Positions 38,224 to 47,271 of a stretch of 64,000 bases of DNA are shown one piece after another. A program made the position numbers and the translations under genes. Position 1 is the first letter of the stretch; every line of letters starts with the position of its first letter. The notes beneath the pieces were generated by a model, which had not been told where the DNA came from, did no database searches, and was given only the letters and a program-made list of their open reading frames with translations. Origin of the DNA: Francisella sp. LA112445 (GTDB taxonomy: Bacteria; Pseudomonadota; Gammaproteobacteria; Francisellales; Francisellaceae); NCBI RefSeq assembly GCF_012224145.1, contig NZ_CP041030.1, forward strand, positions 806,001 through 870,000, in the 5' to 3' direction.

Positions 38224-41046
38224 ATGAAGATACTGGCTACTAATGTGTATGTTGGTCCTAATATTTATGCAAATTTCCCTGTTATAAGACATGAGATTGA
38301 TCTTGGTGTATTAGAAGAGTGGCCTTCGGCTAAAATAGGTGAAGATTTTATCAATGGGCTTGTAGAAAGTTTACCTGGAATCCAAGAGCATGGGTGTTCT
38401 TATAGAGAGCATGGAGGCTTTGTACGTAGACTTAGAGAAGATGATGGCACTTGGATGGGACATATCTGGGAGCATGTTATATTAGAACTTCAAAGTGTAG
38501 CTGGTAGTGATGTAACTTTTGGTCGTACACGATCTACTGGAGAAGTTGGTCAGTATAATATGGTTTATGAATATAAGCAAAGAGACGTAGGTCTAAGAGC
38601 AATGGAGTTGGCTAGAGATCTATTGCTTTCTTTATTGCCTGAGTATCTTAAGAAAGAGGTTGGCTACAGTGATGATAACTTTGATTTTGAATATGAAAAA
38701 ATCAGATTTATAAAGTTCGCACAAAGTAAGGAATTCGGTCCAAGTACTGGATCTCTAGTAGAAGCTGCTAAAAAAAGAGATATTCCATATATTAGGTTAA
38801 ATGATCATTCTCTTGTTCAGTTTGGCTATGGTAAATATCAGCAAAGAATTAGAGCAACAATTACTGGTAAGACAACAAGTATTGCTGTTGATCTATCTTG
38901 TGACAAAGAGCAAACAAACACAATATTAAGTGGTTTAGGACTTCCTATGCCAAAGCAAAGAATGGTTACTTCCGAAGAAGGAGCTTTACGTGCAGCTAAA
39001 ATCTTAGGCTTTCCATTAGTTGTTAAACCATTAGATGGTAATCATGGTAGAGGTATTTCTATAAACCTAAATACTATGGAAGAAATCAAAGAAGCATTTG
39101 TCGAAGCTAATAAGGTTTCTCGCTACGTTCTGCTTGAGCAGTTTGCGACTGGTTTTGATCATAGAATGCTAGTAGTAGATGGTAAGTTAATAGCTGTTGC
39201 TAAAAGAGTTCCTGGCCATGTTGTAGGTGATGGGAAACATACAATTGCTGAGCTTGTAGATATTGTTAATGAAGATCCTCGCAGAGGTGTTGGGCATGAA
39301 AAAGTTCTAACAAAACTTGAACTTGACTACCAAGCAAAAACATTACTTAATGCTGCAGGATATGACGAAAATACAATCTTAGAAGATGGTCAAGTTTTTT
39401 ACTTAAGATCTACAGCAAATTTATCTACTGGAGGAACAGCAATAGATGTGACAGATATAGTACATCCAGATAATAAAGATATGGCAGAAAGAGCCATTAA
39501 AGCTTTAGGTCTTGATGTTGGTGGTGTAGATTTTCTTATTGATGATATCTCGCAATCTTATCATGATATTGGAGGTGCTATTTGTGAGTGTAATGCAGCA
39601 CCAGGCTTTAGAATGCACGTGGCTCCAAGTGAAGGTAAGCCAAGAGATGTTGCTGGTGCGGTTATCGATATGCTTATTCCAAAAGAGTTTGGTAATGCAA
39701 GAATTCCAATTGCTGCAATTACAGGGACTAATGGTAAAACTACAACATCACGTATGGTTGCTCATATGTGGAAAAATGCTGGTAAAGTTGTTGGTCTGAC
39801 AACTACTGATGGTGTTTATATAAATGGTAAGCTTACAGTATCTGGCGATACTACAGGTCCAGCATCAGCTCAGATGGTTTTAAAAGATCCATCTGTAGAA
39901 ATGGCTATTTTAGAAACTGCTAGAGGTGGTTTACTTAGAAGTGGTATGGGTTATGACTATTGTAATGTAGGTGCTTGTCTAAATATCTCATCTGATCATT
40001 TAGGATTAAAAGGTGTAAATACTTTAGATGATCTAGCAAAAGTTAAGAGTATTGTTGTTCAAGCTGCTAAAGATGTAGCAGTTTTGAATGCTGATGACCC
40101 TAATGTATTGAAAATGTCAGCAAAAGTTACAGCTAAACATATTTTCTATGTAACTATGAACCCTGAGCATGCTTTAGTTAAACAACATATTAGAGCTGGT
40201 GGTAAAGCTTGTATTATTGAAAAAGGTGTTAATGGCGATATGATTACAATTTTTGATAATCATGTTCACATCCCTGTGTTATGGACTCACCTGATTCCAG
40301 CAACGATGGAAGGTAAGGCTATTCATAACGTTCAAAACTCTATGTTTGCTATAGCTATTTCATATAGTATGGGTATGAGCTTAGATGATGTTAGAGATGG
40401 TCTAAGAACATTTGTTACATCATTCTACCAAGCACCTGGTCGTATGAATTGGTTTGAAGAGCATCCGTTTAAGGTATTAATGGATTATGGGCATAACCCT
40501 GCGGCAATAAAATTAGTCAGCCAAATGATTGATAATATGGAATTTGCGGGTAAGAAAATATGTGTTTTAGCTTCACCAGGTGATAGAAGAGATGAGGATA
40601 TTATAGAAATAGCAGCAACAGCAGCTCCTTATTATGACTATTTTATCTGTAAGAGAGATGACACTCTAAGAGGTAGAGCACCTGATGAAGTACCAAGAAT
40701 TCTTAAAGAATCTTTAATCAATTCTGGAGTTTCTGCAAATAATATAGAAACTATAGAAAGTGAAAAAGAGGCTGTAGATGCTGCTTTAGCTATGGCTCAA
40801 GAAGGTGACTTGGTAGTTATTTTTGCAGATAAACTAAAAAGAACTTGGAAGCAGATTATCTATTTTAATAAAGATAAGGAAGAAACGGATAAAGATGATA
40901 AGCCTGAAAAGAAAGAAATGTTCTCTGCATCTGTAATTGCTCAAGATGCTAGTTTATCAGAAGAAATATCAGAAGTTATAAAAGCTGGTATTATTGCTGA
41001 TGAGAGTGGCATAAGAGTCGTATATGAAGAAGAGGATAATGACTAG
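38224..41046 (+). CDS. cphA: Cyanophycin synthetase (CphA-like)
   Basis: ATP-dependent ligase making multi-L-arginyl-poly-L-aspartate or a similar amide polymer, 940 aa. An N-terminal domain (about 1-160) with GGFVRRLREDDGTWMGHIWEHV is specific to CphA. An ATP-grasp domain (about 220-480) has VVKPLDGNHGRGISINL. A Mur-ligase-like domain (about 490-900) starts with AITGTNGKTTTSRM. Length and order match CphA1. An acidic, lysine-rich C-terminal tail is extra. No cyanophycinase gene is in the window. A second, shorter Mur-ligase-type gene follows after 27 bp. A start with AAGGAG is clear. Confidence 0.85.
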   Translation: MKILATNVYVGPNIYANFPVIRHEIDLGVLEEWPSAKIGEDFINGLVESLPGIQEHGCSYREHGGFVRRLREDDGTWMGHIWEHVILELQSVAGSDVTFGRTRSTGEVGQYNMVYEYKQRDVGLRAMELARDLLLSLLPEYLKKEVGYSDDNFDFEYEKIRFIKFAQSKEFGPSTGSLVEAAKKRDIPYIRLNDHSLVQFGYGKYQQRIRATITGKTTSIAVDLSCDKEQTNTILSGLGLPMPKQRMVTSEEGALRAAKILGFPLVVKPLDGNHGRGISINLNTMEEIKEAFVEANKVSRYVLLEQFATGFDHRMLVVDGKLIAVAKRVPGHVVGDGKHTIAELVDIVNEDPRRGVGHEKVLTKLELDYQAKTLLNAAGYDENTILEDGQVFYLRSTANLSTGGTAIDVTDIVHPDNKDMAERAIKALGLDVGGVDFLIDDISQSYHDIGGAICECNAAPGFRMHVAPSEGKPRDVAGAVIDMLIPKEFGNARIPIAAITGTNGKTTTSRMVAHMWKNAGKVVGLTTTDGVYINGKLTVSGDTTGPASAQMVLKDPSVEMAILETARGGLLRSGMGYDYCNVGACLNISSDHLGLKGVNTLDDLAKVKSIVVQAAKDVAVLNADDPNVLKMSAKVTAKHIFYVTMNPEHALVKQHIRAGGKACIIEKGVNGDMITIFDNHVHIPVLWTHLIPATMEGKAIHNVQNSMFAIAISYSMGMSLDDVRDGLRTFVTSFYQAPGRMNWFEEHPFKVLMDYGHNPAAIKLVSQMIDNMEFAGKKICVLASPGDRRDEDIIEIAATAAPYYDYFICKRDDTLRGRAPDEVPRILKESLINSGVSANNIETIESEKEAVDAALAMAQEGDLVVIFADKLKRTWKQIIYFNKDKEETDKDDKPEKKEMFSASVIAQDASLSEEISEVIKAGIIADESGIRVVYEEEDND

Positions 41047-41073
41047 TTAGGTCTATAAATGGAGAAATATAAT

Positions 41074-42753
41074 ATGATTCCTGAAGGTTATTCACGTAGG
41101 CTTGTAGGACCTAATCTATTTTTTAAAGAAACTGGAACTGTTCTAGATGTTCCTTTAGTAAAAAATAGAGAAGAGCTAACAAAATTATTCTATCAAGAGG
41201 CAGAGAAGTTTTTACCGGCTTTAGGATGGGAGCAAATTAAAATAACACATAAATTTTTTAATAATGGTGTTAGATTTGCTTTTATTGCTCCAGTTGATAT
41301 AACAATGCCTGCTTGTGATGTTATAGACTTTGCTTGGTTGTCTGCTCGAGAAGGTTTTGAAACTGGTAAATTTAAATCTATTGAAGAAGCTAAAAAAGAG
41401 CTTATGCCAGCGATTGATGAAGATAAAAATCTAACTTATCGTAAGTTATATGAGCTTGCTAAATCAAAAGGCTTTAATGCTTTTAGAGATAAGAACAAAG
41501 CTTTTATAGGTTCTGGTACAGGTTGTTATGAATTTGATTTAACTAAAGATTCAATAGATGATATTAAATGGAAGGATATATATGATATACCAGCTGTGAT
41601 CGTTACAGGTACAAATGGTAAAACTACTACTGTTAGACTTACTGACTATATTTGTAGAATAGCAGGTAAAGTTACAGGCTATACTTCTACAGATTGGGTT
41701 AAGGTAAATGATGAGCTGATTGATGAAGGCGATTATTCTGGTCCAACGGGGCATCAGTTTGTTTTAACAAATAAAAAAGTAGAAGTAGCGTTATTAGAAT
41801 CTGCTAGAGGTGGATTGTTAAAAAGAGGACTAATTGAGACTTTTGTAAATGCAGCTGCTGTAACAAATGTGTCTGCAGATCATCTAGGTGAAGACGGTAT
41901 TGAAACAGTTGCTGAACTAGCAGAAGCTAAATCAATTGTTTTTCGTACTATGGGTAAAGGTTCTCATGCTATCATCAACCTTGATAACGCATATATGAAA
42001 GAAAGATTTGATACTCTTGATTGCGACAAGATAGTAGTTACTCAGAATCCTCAAGATCATAATATGGAATATTATTTATCAAAAGCTGACTATGCTTGTA
42101 TTGTTGAAAATGGTAATTTTGTTTGGGTTGATGGAGATTCAAAAACAACTATTATACCTGTAGCAGATGCACCTTTGACAGTTAGAGGATTTGCTAAGCA
42201 TAATATAGAAAATGCAATGATTGCTGTTTGCTTATCATTTAAGTTAGGTATTGATTTAGATACTGTAGCTAAGGCTCTTAAAAGCTATACAAATGATACA
42301 AAGGTAAATAGAGGTCGAGCAAATATCTTTGAGTGGGATAATAAAGTAGCTGTAGTTGATTATGCTCATAATGAGGCTGGGATTGATGCTTTATTAAATA
42401 TGATGAAAGCATATGATAAAGGTGGTAAAACTTATCTAATGATTGGTACTACTGGAGATCGTAAATATTTAATACCTGGTATTAATGATGTGATTTTAAA
42501 GCATAATATAGATTTTATTGTTTTAAAAGAAACAGAGATGTATTTACGTGGTGCTGAACCAATGGAGTTGCCTCTACTAATACGTAAAGATCTAGATGAT
42601 AAGGGCTTTGATATATCTAAGACATATGTTTCTCATGGAGAGCTTGAGGGTGTTAAATATATAGTTGATAAGCTTGAAGATAATGATATGGCTATCTTGT
42701 GTTGTCAGGCAGAAGTTGCGGATGTTATTGAGTATCTAGAAAAACTAGTATAA
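41074..42753 (+). CDS. Mur-ligase family protein, CphA partner
   Basis: Protein of 559 aa from the ATG at 41074, which has GGAGA eight bases upstream; the in-frame ATG at 41059 is weaker. Residues 1-170 form a domain beginning RRLVGPNLFFKETGTVLDVP. A Mur-ligase domain follows, with VTGTNGKTTTVRL, SGPTGHQFVLT and DYAHNEAGIDAL. There is no ATP-grasp domain, so it can add only one kind of residue in a Mur-type reaction. It is reminiscent of shorter CphA-like ligases found next to cphA, possibly working with CphA on a shared product. The product is not established. Confidence 0.7.
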   Translation: MIPEGYSRRLVGPNLFFKETGTVLDVPLVKNREELTKLFYQEAEKFLPALGWEQIKITHKFFNNGVRFAFIAPVDITMPACDVIDFAWLSAREGFETGKFKSIEEAKKELMPAIDEDKNLTYRKLYELAKSKGFNAFRDKNKAFIGSGTGCYEFDLTKDSIDDIKWKDIYDIPAVIVTGTNGKTTTVRLTDYICRIAGKVTGYTSTDWVKVNDELIDEGDYSGPTGHQFVLTNKKVEVALLESARGGLLKRGLIETFVNAAAVTNVSADHLGEDGIETVAELAEAKSIVFRTMGKGSHAIINLDNAYMKERFDTLDCDKIVVTQNPQDHNMEYYLSKADYACIVENGNFVWVDGDSKTTIIPVADAPLTVRGFAKHNIENAMIAVCLSFKLGIDLDTVAKALKSYTNDTKVNRGRANIFEWDNKVAVVDYAHNEAGIDALLNMMKAYDKGGKTYLMIGTTGDRKYLIPGINDVILKHNIDFIVLKETEMYLRGAEPMELPLLIRKDLDDKGFDISKTYVSHGELEGVKYIVDKLEDNDMAILCCQAEVADVIEYLEKLV

Positions 42754-42871
42754 ATCTTTAATTTTATCTGTATCTTTTAAATCATCTCTTAATTCTAAAA
42801 ATAATATTCAACAATTCAAAATATAGATTTCACAATTATGTTTATATTTTTTTAGTGATTGAATGAATAAG

Positions 42872-44638
42872 TTATCTTCTAGTATGGCGCTTAAAAGCTA
42901 CTATAATTTGCCAAATTAAAATAGCAAACCATACATAGAAAACAAAACTTATAAATGCTGATTTATCGCAAGCACTCTTAGTTAAGTATGGAATATTAGC
43001 AAATATATTATTTATGAAGTCTGGAAAAGGAAAGCTTTTCAATGAGTAAAATAAGAATGAACTTATCAAAAATATTATTATTGGTTTTATATAGCTTTGA
43101 CCAAAATTAGAAATTTTTTCGTTAAATAAAAAAACTATTAAATCAAAATATCTTGGTTTATCAATTTCTAATTTTTCTTTTTTTAAGTTATTTATTAATC
43201 TAAAAGGAAGTATGTATATATATGAATATAAATATATAACAGAAATAGTTTTTGTTACTCCATGCTCTGGTGTAACAAGTGATATTGAAAACATTAGAAT
43301 AAATAATAATATGAATAAAATATCATTAAAAAGAAACTTCTGTAATGAGTTAAGAGGCTCCATTAATTCTCTCTTTTTAGCTTTCATTTCTTCTGCGAAA
43401 AATTTGTTTGCCTCAAGGTGGTTACCAATACTATCAAAGCAATGCTTGATTACTCTAAATGTTTCTCTATTAGTGCCTTTTTCTTTTTTATTATCTTCTA
43501 TTTCACAACCTAAGAAATTAGCACCAGCTACATAATTGAAATTAGATTTTGATAGATCCACTCCATTATAAAATTTAGTATTTCTAAAGATTGCAGAATC
43601 TTTAAAAGTGACATACTCAAGTTTTATGAAATCATTAAACTCACACTTATCAAAAACTGTAATAGCTTCAAAATTACATTTTTCTACATTTGTAGTCTTT
43701 TGTACTTCAGTGCCGTGGAAATCAGCTATTCCAATAAAGTTACAATCATTAATTATTAGATTTTCATTAATCTCGTTATTTTTAAATTCAAATTTATCAT
43801 TGAAAGTGATTTTTCTGAGTTTAGCTTCATTTATAATTGAATTATTTATTTTTAAAATATTAATATTATTTTCTAGAAAAGATATTTCATCAAAATTGCA
43901 TTCATTAATTTCTATTTTATCTTCAATATTACATTTTTCAATCTTGAATTCTTTTTTGAAACTAGAGTTACTTAAATCAAGTTTTTTAAAGCTGTTATGT
44001 TTATTAAATTGATTTATATTTATTATTTCAAAATTTTTTTCAAAAGTACATTCAATAATAGATAGACTAGTACTTAAACTTATATTTTCTTCTTGTATTA
44101 TTTCTATATTTTGCTTGAATGTTATATTTTCAAAATAAATATCCTCAGTAAAAAAGCACTTATTAAATTGATGGTAGCTTAAATCTTTATCTGATGCATA
44201 AATATTCTTTTTAAAAGAACATTTCTCATAAATAGCATTTTGTTCACAATTTGTATAGTTATTTAAAGTCCAATCATCATAGAAGTGGCATTCACTAAAA
44301 ATAACAGGAATAGTTAAGTTAATATCTACTTGATCAATATAAAAATGGCAGTTAATAAATTCAAGCTTTCCATATTTATTATATAGATCAAAATAATTAT
44401 TATTAATTAGGCTGTTACTTTTTTTAGGAAAATGTATATCTTCTGTTACAAAATTAAGTTCTGTTGGCAACTGTTGCGAATGTTGAATATATAGTTTTAG
44501 CTCTTCAATGAAGTCATTAATTAAGTTTTGATCTGAATTGGTTTTGCTACAATGCAAAACACATTGTTGATGCTCTTTATAAACATATAAATTACAGCCA
44601 TTAATAGTACATTTTTGTTTATTTTCTGAATTAGACAT
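42872..44638 (-). CDS. Pentapeptide-repeat-like membrane protein with N-terminal zinc-finger-like cysteines
   Basis: 588-aa protein of unknown function. It starts with a possible zinc-binding module, C10-x4-C15 and C26-x3-C30. A long middle (about 90-390) is built from short repeats of the type INxCNF, with Cys, Asn and Phe every 20 or so residues, as in degenerate pentapeptide-repeat (quadrilateral beta helix) proteins. After a conserved-looking ETFRVIKHCFDSIGNHLEANKFF helix come four or more membrane segments (about 425-580). It is isolated, flanked by intergenic gaps, and is more AT-rich and Asn/Lys-rich than its neighbours. It may have been acquired. No mobile gene is beside it. Confidence 0.6.
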   Translation of the reverse strand: MSNSENKQKCTINGCNLYVYKEHQQCVLHCSKTNSDQNLINDFIEELKLYIQHSQQLPTELNFVTEDIHFPKKSNSLINNNYFDLYNKYGKLEFINCHFYIDQVDINLTIPVIFSECHFYDDWTLNNYTNCEQNAIYEKCSFKKNIYASDKDLSYHQFNKCFFTEDIYFENITFKQNIEIIQEENISLSTSLSIIECTFEKNFEIININQFNKHNSFKKLDLSNSSFKKEFKIEKCNIEDKIEINECNFDEISFLENNINILKINNSIINEAKLRKITFNDKFEFKNNEINENLIINDCNFIGIADFHGTEVQKTTNVEKCNFEAITVFDKCEFNDFIKLEYVTFKDSAIFRNTKFYNGVDLSKSNFNYVAGANFLGCEIEDNKKEKGTNRETFRVIKHCFDSIGNHLEANKFFAEEMKAKKRELMEPLNSLQKFLFNDILFILLFILMFSISLVTPEHGVTKTISVIYLYSYIYILPFRLINNLKKEKLEIDKPRYFDLIVFLFNEKISNFGQSYIKPIIIFLISSFLFYSLKSFPFPDFINNIFANIPYLTKSACDKSAFISFVFYVWFAILIWQIIVAFKRHTRR

Positions 44639-44672
44639 TTGTTAAAATTCTTATTTTAGATTTATGAAAAAG

Positions 44673-45152
44673 TTAGATTCTATGCAGTAAACAAACTACA
44701 TGAGTAGCAATACCTTCTTTTCTACCAACGAAACCTAATTTCTCAGTAGTGGTAGCTTTGATATTTATTTGATTAATTTCTATATCTAATATATTTGCTA
44801 GACAAGATTTCATAGTTTCAATATGAGGTAACATCTTTGGAGCTTGAGCAACTATAGTGCAGTCAATATTGCCAATATGGTAGCTTTTTTCATCTAACAT
44901 TTTTTTTATTTCAGCTAGGAAAAATTTGCTATCAGTATTTTTATATTGACTATCAGTATCTGGGAAGTGTCTGCCAATATCACCAAGCCCTAAGGCACCA
45001 AGTATAGCATCACATAATGCATGAATAAGTACATCACCGTCAGAATGAGCTTCTAGACCTAAATGATAGGGAATTTCTATACCACCAATGATGATGTTTT
45101 GCTTTTGATCTGTGAATTTATGGACATCATAACCATGACCTACTCGAAACAT
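44673..45152 (-). CDS. ispF: 2-C-methyl-D-erythritol 2,4-cyclodiphosphate synthase
   Basis: Step 5 of the MEP isoprenoid pathway, forming cyclodiphosphate and releasing CMP. The 159-aa protein opens MFRVGHGYDVHKF, with the zinc ligands D9 and H11, and has SDGDVLIHALCDAILGALGLGDIG with the third histidine. Length is normal. It is not fused to ispD. It lies 4 bp after the rhodanese gene. Confidence 0.97.
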   Translation of the reverse strand: MFRVGHGYDVHKFTDQKQNIIIGGIEIPYHLGLEAHSDGDVLIHALCDAILGALGLGDIGRHFPDTDSQYKNTDSKFFLAEIKKMLDEKSYHIGNIDCTIVAQAPKMLPHIETMKSCLANILDIEINQINIKATTTEKLGFVGRKEGIATHVVCLLHRI

Positions 45153-45156
45153 AGTT

Positions 45157-45906
45157 TTAGCCCTGTGTAATAGGATAGTTATTATTTAACCAGCTTTGGA
45201 TACCACCAGCAACTGAAACAACATCTGTATAGCCCATTTGTTGTAAACTATGAGCTGCTAAAGCTGAACGGAAACCACTACCACAGTATAAGTACATTTT
45301 TTGATCTTTGTTTGGCACTAGACTCTCAATTTTGACTTCAATTTGTCCTTTACTTAGATGAGTTGCTCCTTGAATATGAAATCTATTAAATTCAGAGTCT
45401 TCTCTTACATCGAAAATTACTCCATCAAGATTATCCGAGTTCATTTTGTTAAATAAATCACTAGCTGAGCATTCTTTGATCTGAGACTTTGCATTATTTA
45501 CAAGTTTTAAAAATTCTACTGGTCTAGCATTATTTGGTGAAAGAGTAGGGTAACCTTTTGCATTCCATGCTCTCCATCCACCATCAACTGATATTACATT
45601 GTTGTATCCCATTTCTTTTAATGTCTCAGCAACCAATGCAGATCTAAAACCACCACCACAGTAAAAATACATTTTTTGATTTTTGTTTGGTATTGCTGAT
45701 TCAATAGCACTTTCGATAATTCCTTTACTTATATGGATTGCATTTGGGATATAGCCATTTGCAAATTCAGACTCTTCACGAGTGTCTACCAAAATACCAT
45801 CAAGAGAATTATTCTGATTCATCTCATAAATATCATCAACAGTACATTCTTGTATTTTTGCTTTTGCTTCATTTACTTTTTTTAAGAATCCTTGAGAGTG
45901 TTGCAT
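45157..45906 (-). CDS. Tandem-domain rhodanese-like sulfurtransferase
   Basis: 249 aa from the ATG at 45906, chosen because AAGG lies 9 bases upstream; a GTG at 45915 would add three residues. Two rhodanese domains of about 115 residues each keep an active-site cysteine: CGGGFRS in the first and CGSGFRS in the second. The halves are clearly related (FLKKVNEAKAKIQEC and FLKLVNNAKSQIKEC), pointing to an internal duplication in which both remain potentially active. No signal peptide is seen. The donor and acceptor of sulfur are unknown. Confidence 0.87.
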   Translation of the reverse strand: MQHSQGFLKKVNEAKAKIQECTVDDIYEMNQNNSLDGILVDTREESEFANGYIPNAIHISKGIIESAIESAIPNKNQKMYFYCGGGFRSALVAETLKEMGYNNVISVDGGWRAWNAKGYPTLSPNNARPVEFLKLVNNAKSQIKECSASDLFNKMNSDNLDGVIFDVREDSEFNRFHIQGATHLSKGQIEVKIESLVPNKDQKMYLYCGSGFRSALAAHSLQQMGYTDVVSVAGGIQSWLNNNYPITQG

Positions 45907-45975
45907 CTTTATCACCTTAACTTTTGTGTTTATCTAAATTGATATTTTATATTTTTCTTCAACTAAAAAGAATAT

Positions 45976-47193
45976 CTATAAAAGATAACTTATAACTTGG
46001 AATATTATAATAACTATTGCAATAGTTAGAGCTACTACATTTAGAATTTTATTTCTCATTGAAGAATATATAAGTTTATAGTTTTTGTTACGCAAAATTC
46101 TAACCATATTTAAAGGGCAAGAAACAAGCATTATTAAAGAGAAAAGTCCTACAACTGATAATGCAATCAAAAACAGTTGTTTAAAGTAATAATTTAAGAC
46201 AATTGGTAAGATAAAAAGTAAAAATCCAAGAAGTATATTTTTATTTATATTTGATAGGCTATTCATCTTAAATCTGTCTAAAATTAGATCTTTTAGTGCT
46301 AGAGAGAGTGTAATAAATGCTGTAGTTACAGATATTGATATAAAGCTGTATATCAATGTTATTATTTCATGAGATTTAATATTTGCTTTAAGGATATATA
46401 TTAATTGAGTCACACTATCTTCAGAGCTTAAAGAGCCACTAAGAATCGCAGCAAAACTATTTTTATTACCATAAATAGCAATATTACCAAAGATAGCTAT
46501 AATCCAACAAGTATAGATTAATAAGATTATCAATGAAGCTATCATGATAATTCTTCTAATATCTTTAGAGTGAGGTCCTACATAACTTACTACAGTAGGT
46601 ACTATGATATGTGCTGAGAAAGTTGTTGCTAATATAGGCAGTGCAATAATTAGTTCTTTGAAGTTACTAAAGCCATATTTATCTAAATTTTCTAGCTGTA
46701 CAGACTTAAATAGTTGGATAATTGTAAATAATATGATTATAAGTTTTAAAGTTAAGAAAAGCCTATTTAACCACTCAGCATGTCCAGTACCTTTTAAGAT
46801 AAAACCTCCGAAAATAATAACAAAGCATATTTCTATAATTATGTAATTAACATCTAATAAACTTTCAAAAGATGCTCCTATAGCAGATATATACGCAGCA
46901 AGCATGCCATAGAGAATTCCAAAGGCACAAATATATACAAGAATAATTCCAGGTTTTCTAAAAAGTTTATGAGCAAGACCTAGGTAACTAATTCCTTTTT
47001 CAAAATGTAGGCATGCTTCTGCAACAGCTAGAGTTGAATATGTCATTAAAAGCCACATTAGAAACATTATGATACAACCAATAAGAATACCAAAATATGA
47101 AAGAATCATTGGTATAGCAAGAATACCACCACCTAAAGATGTACCGATTATTAAAAAAATACATCCAACTTGCTTGTTTATACTTGTTGTCAC
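45976..47193 (-). CDS. HAAAP-family aromatic amino acid permease (TyrP/Mtr-like)
   Basis: Inner-membrane permease of 405 aa with about 11 segments. The opening GTSLGGGILAIPMILSYFG is the signature of the hydroxy/aromatic amino acid permease family. The most likely substrates are tyrosine or tryptophan, but serine-type members cannot be excluded. It is separated by gaps on both sides and is probably transcribed alone. Confidence 0.85.
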   Translation of the reverse strand: MTTSINKQVGCIFLIIGTSLGGGILAIPMILSYFGILIGCIIMFLMWLLMTYSTLAVAEACLHFEKGISYLGLAHKLFRKPGIILVYICAFGILYGMLAAYISAIGASFESLLDVNYIIIEICFVIIFGGFILKGTGHAEWLNRLFLTLKLIIILFTIIQLFKSVQLENLDKYGFSNFKELIIALPILATTFSAHIIVPTVVSYVGPHSKDIRRIIMIASLIILLIYTCWIIAIFGNIAIYGNKNSFAAILSGSLSSEDSVTQLIYILKANIKSHEIITLIYSFISISVTTAFITLSLALKDLILDRFKMNSLSNINKNILLGFLLFILPIVLNYYFKQLFLIALSVVGLFSLIMLVSCPLNMVRILRNKNYKLIYSSMRNKILNVVALTIAIVIIIFQVISYLL

Positions 47194-47271
47194 AAATTAG
47201 GCTTTTATTTTTTAACTTAAGAATAATTAAAACATATAAATATGAGATTATGAAACAATAATTTTTACTTT

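Noticed and set aside
43212-44012. Plus-strand frames opposite the pentapeptide-repeat gene
   Set aside because: Low-complexity Ser/Leu/Phe-rich translations are what the complement of an Asn/Lys/Glu-rich gene gives.
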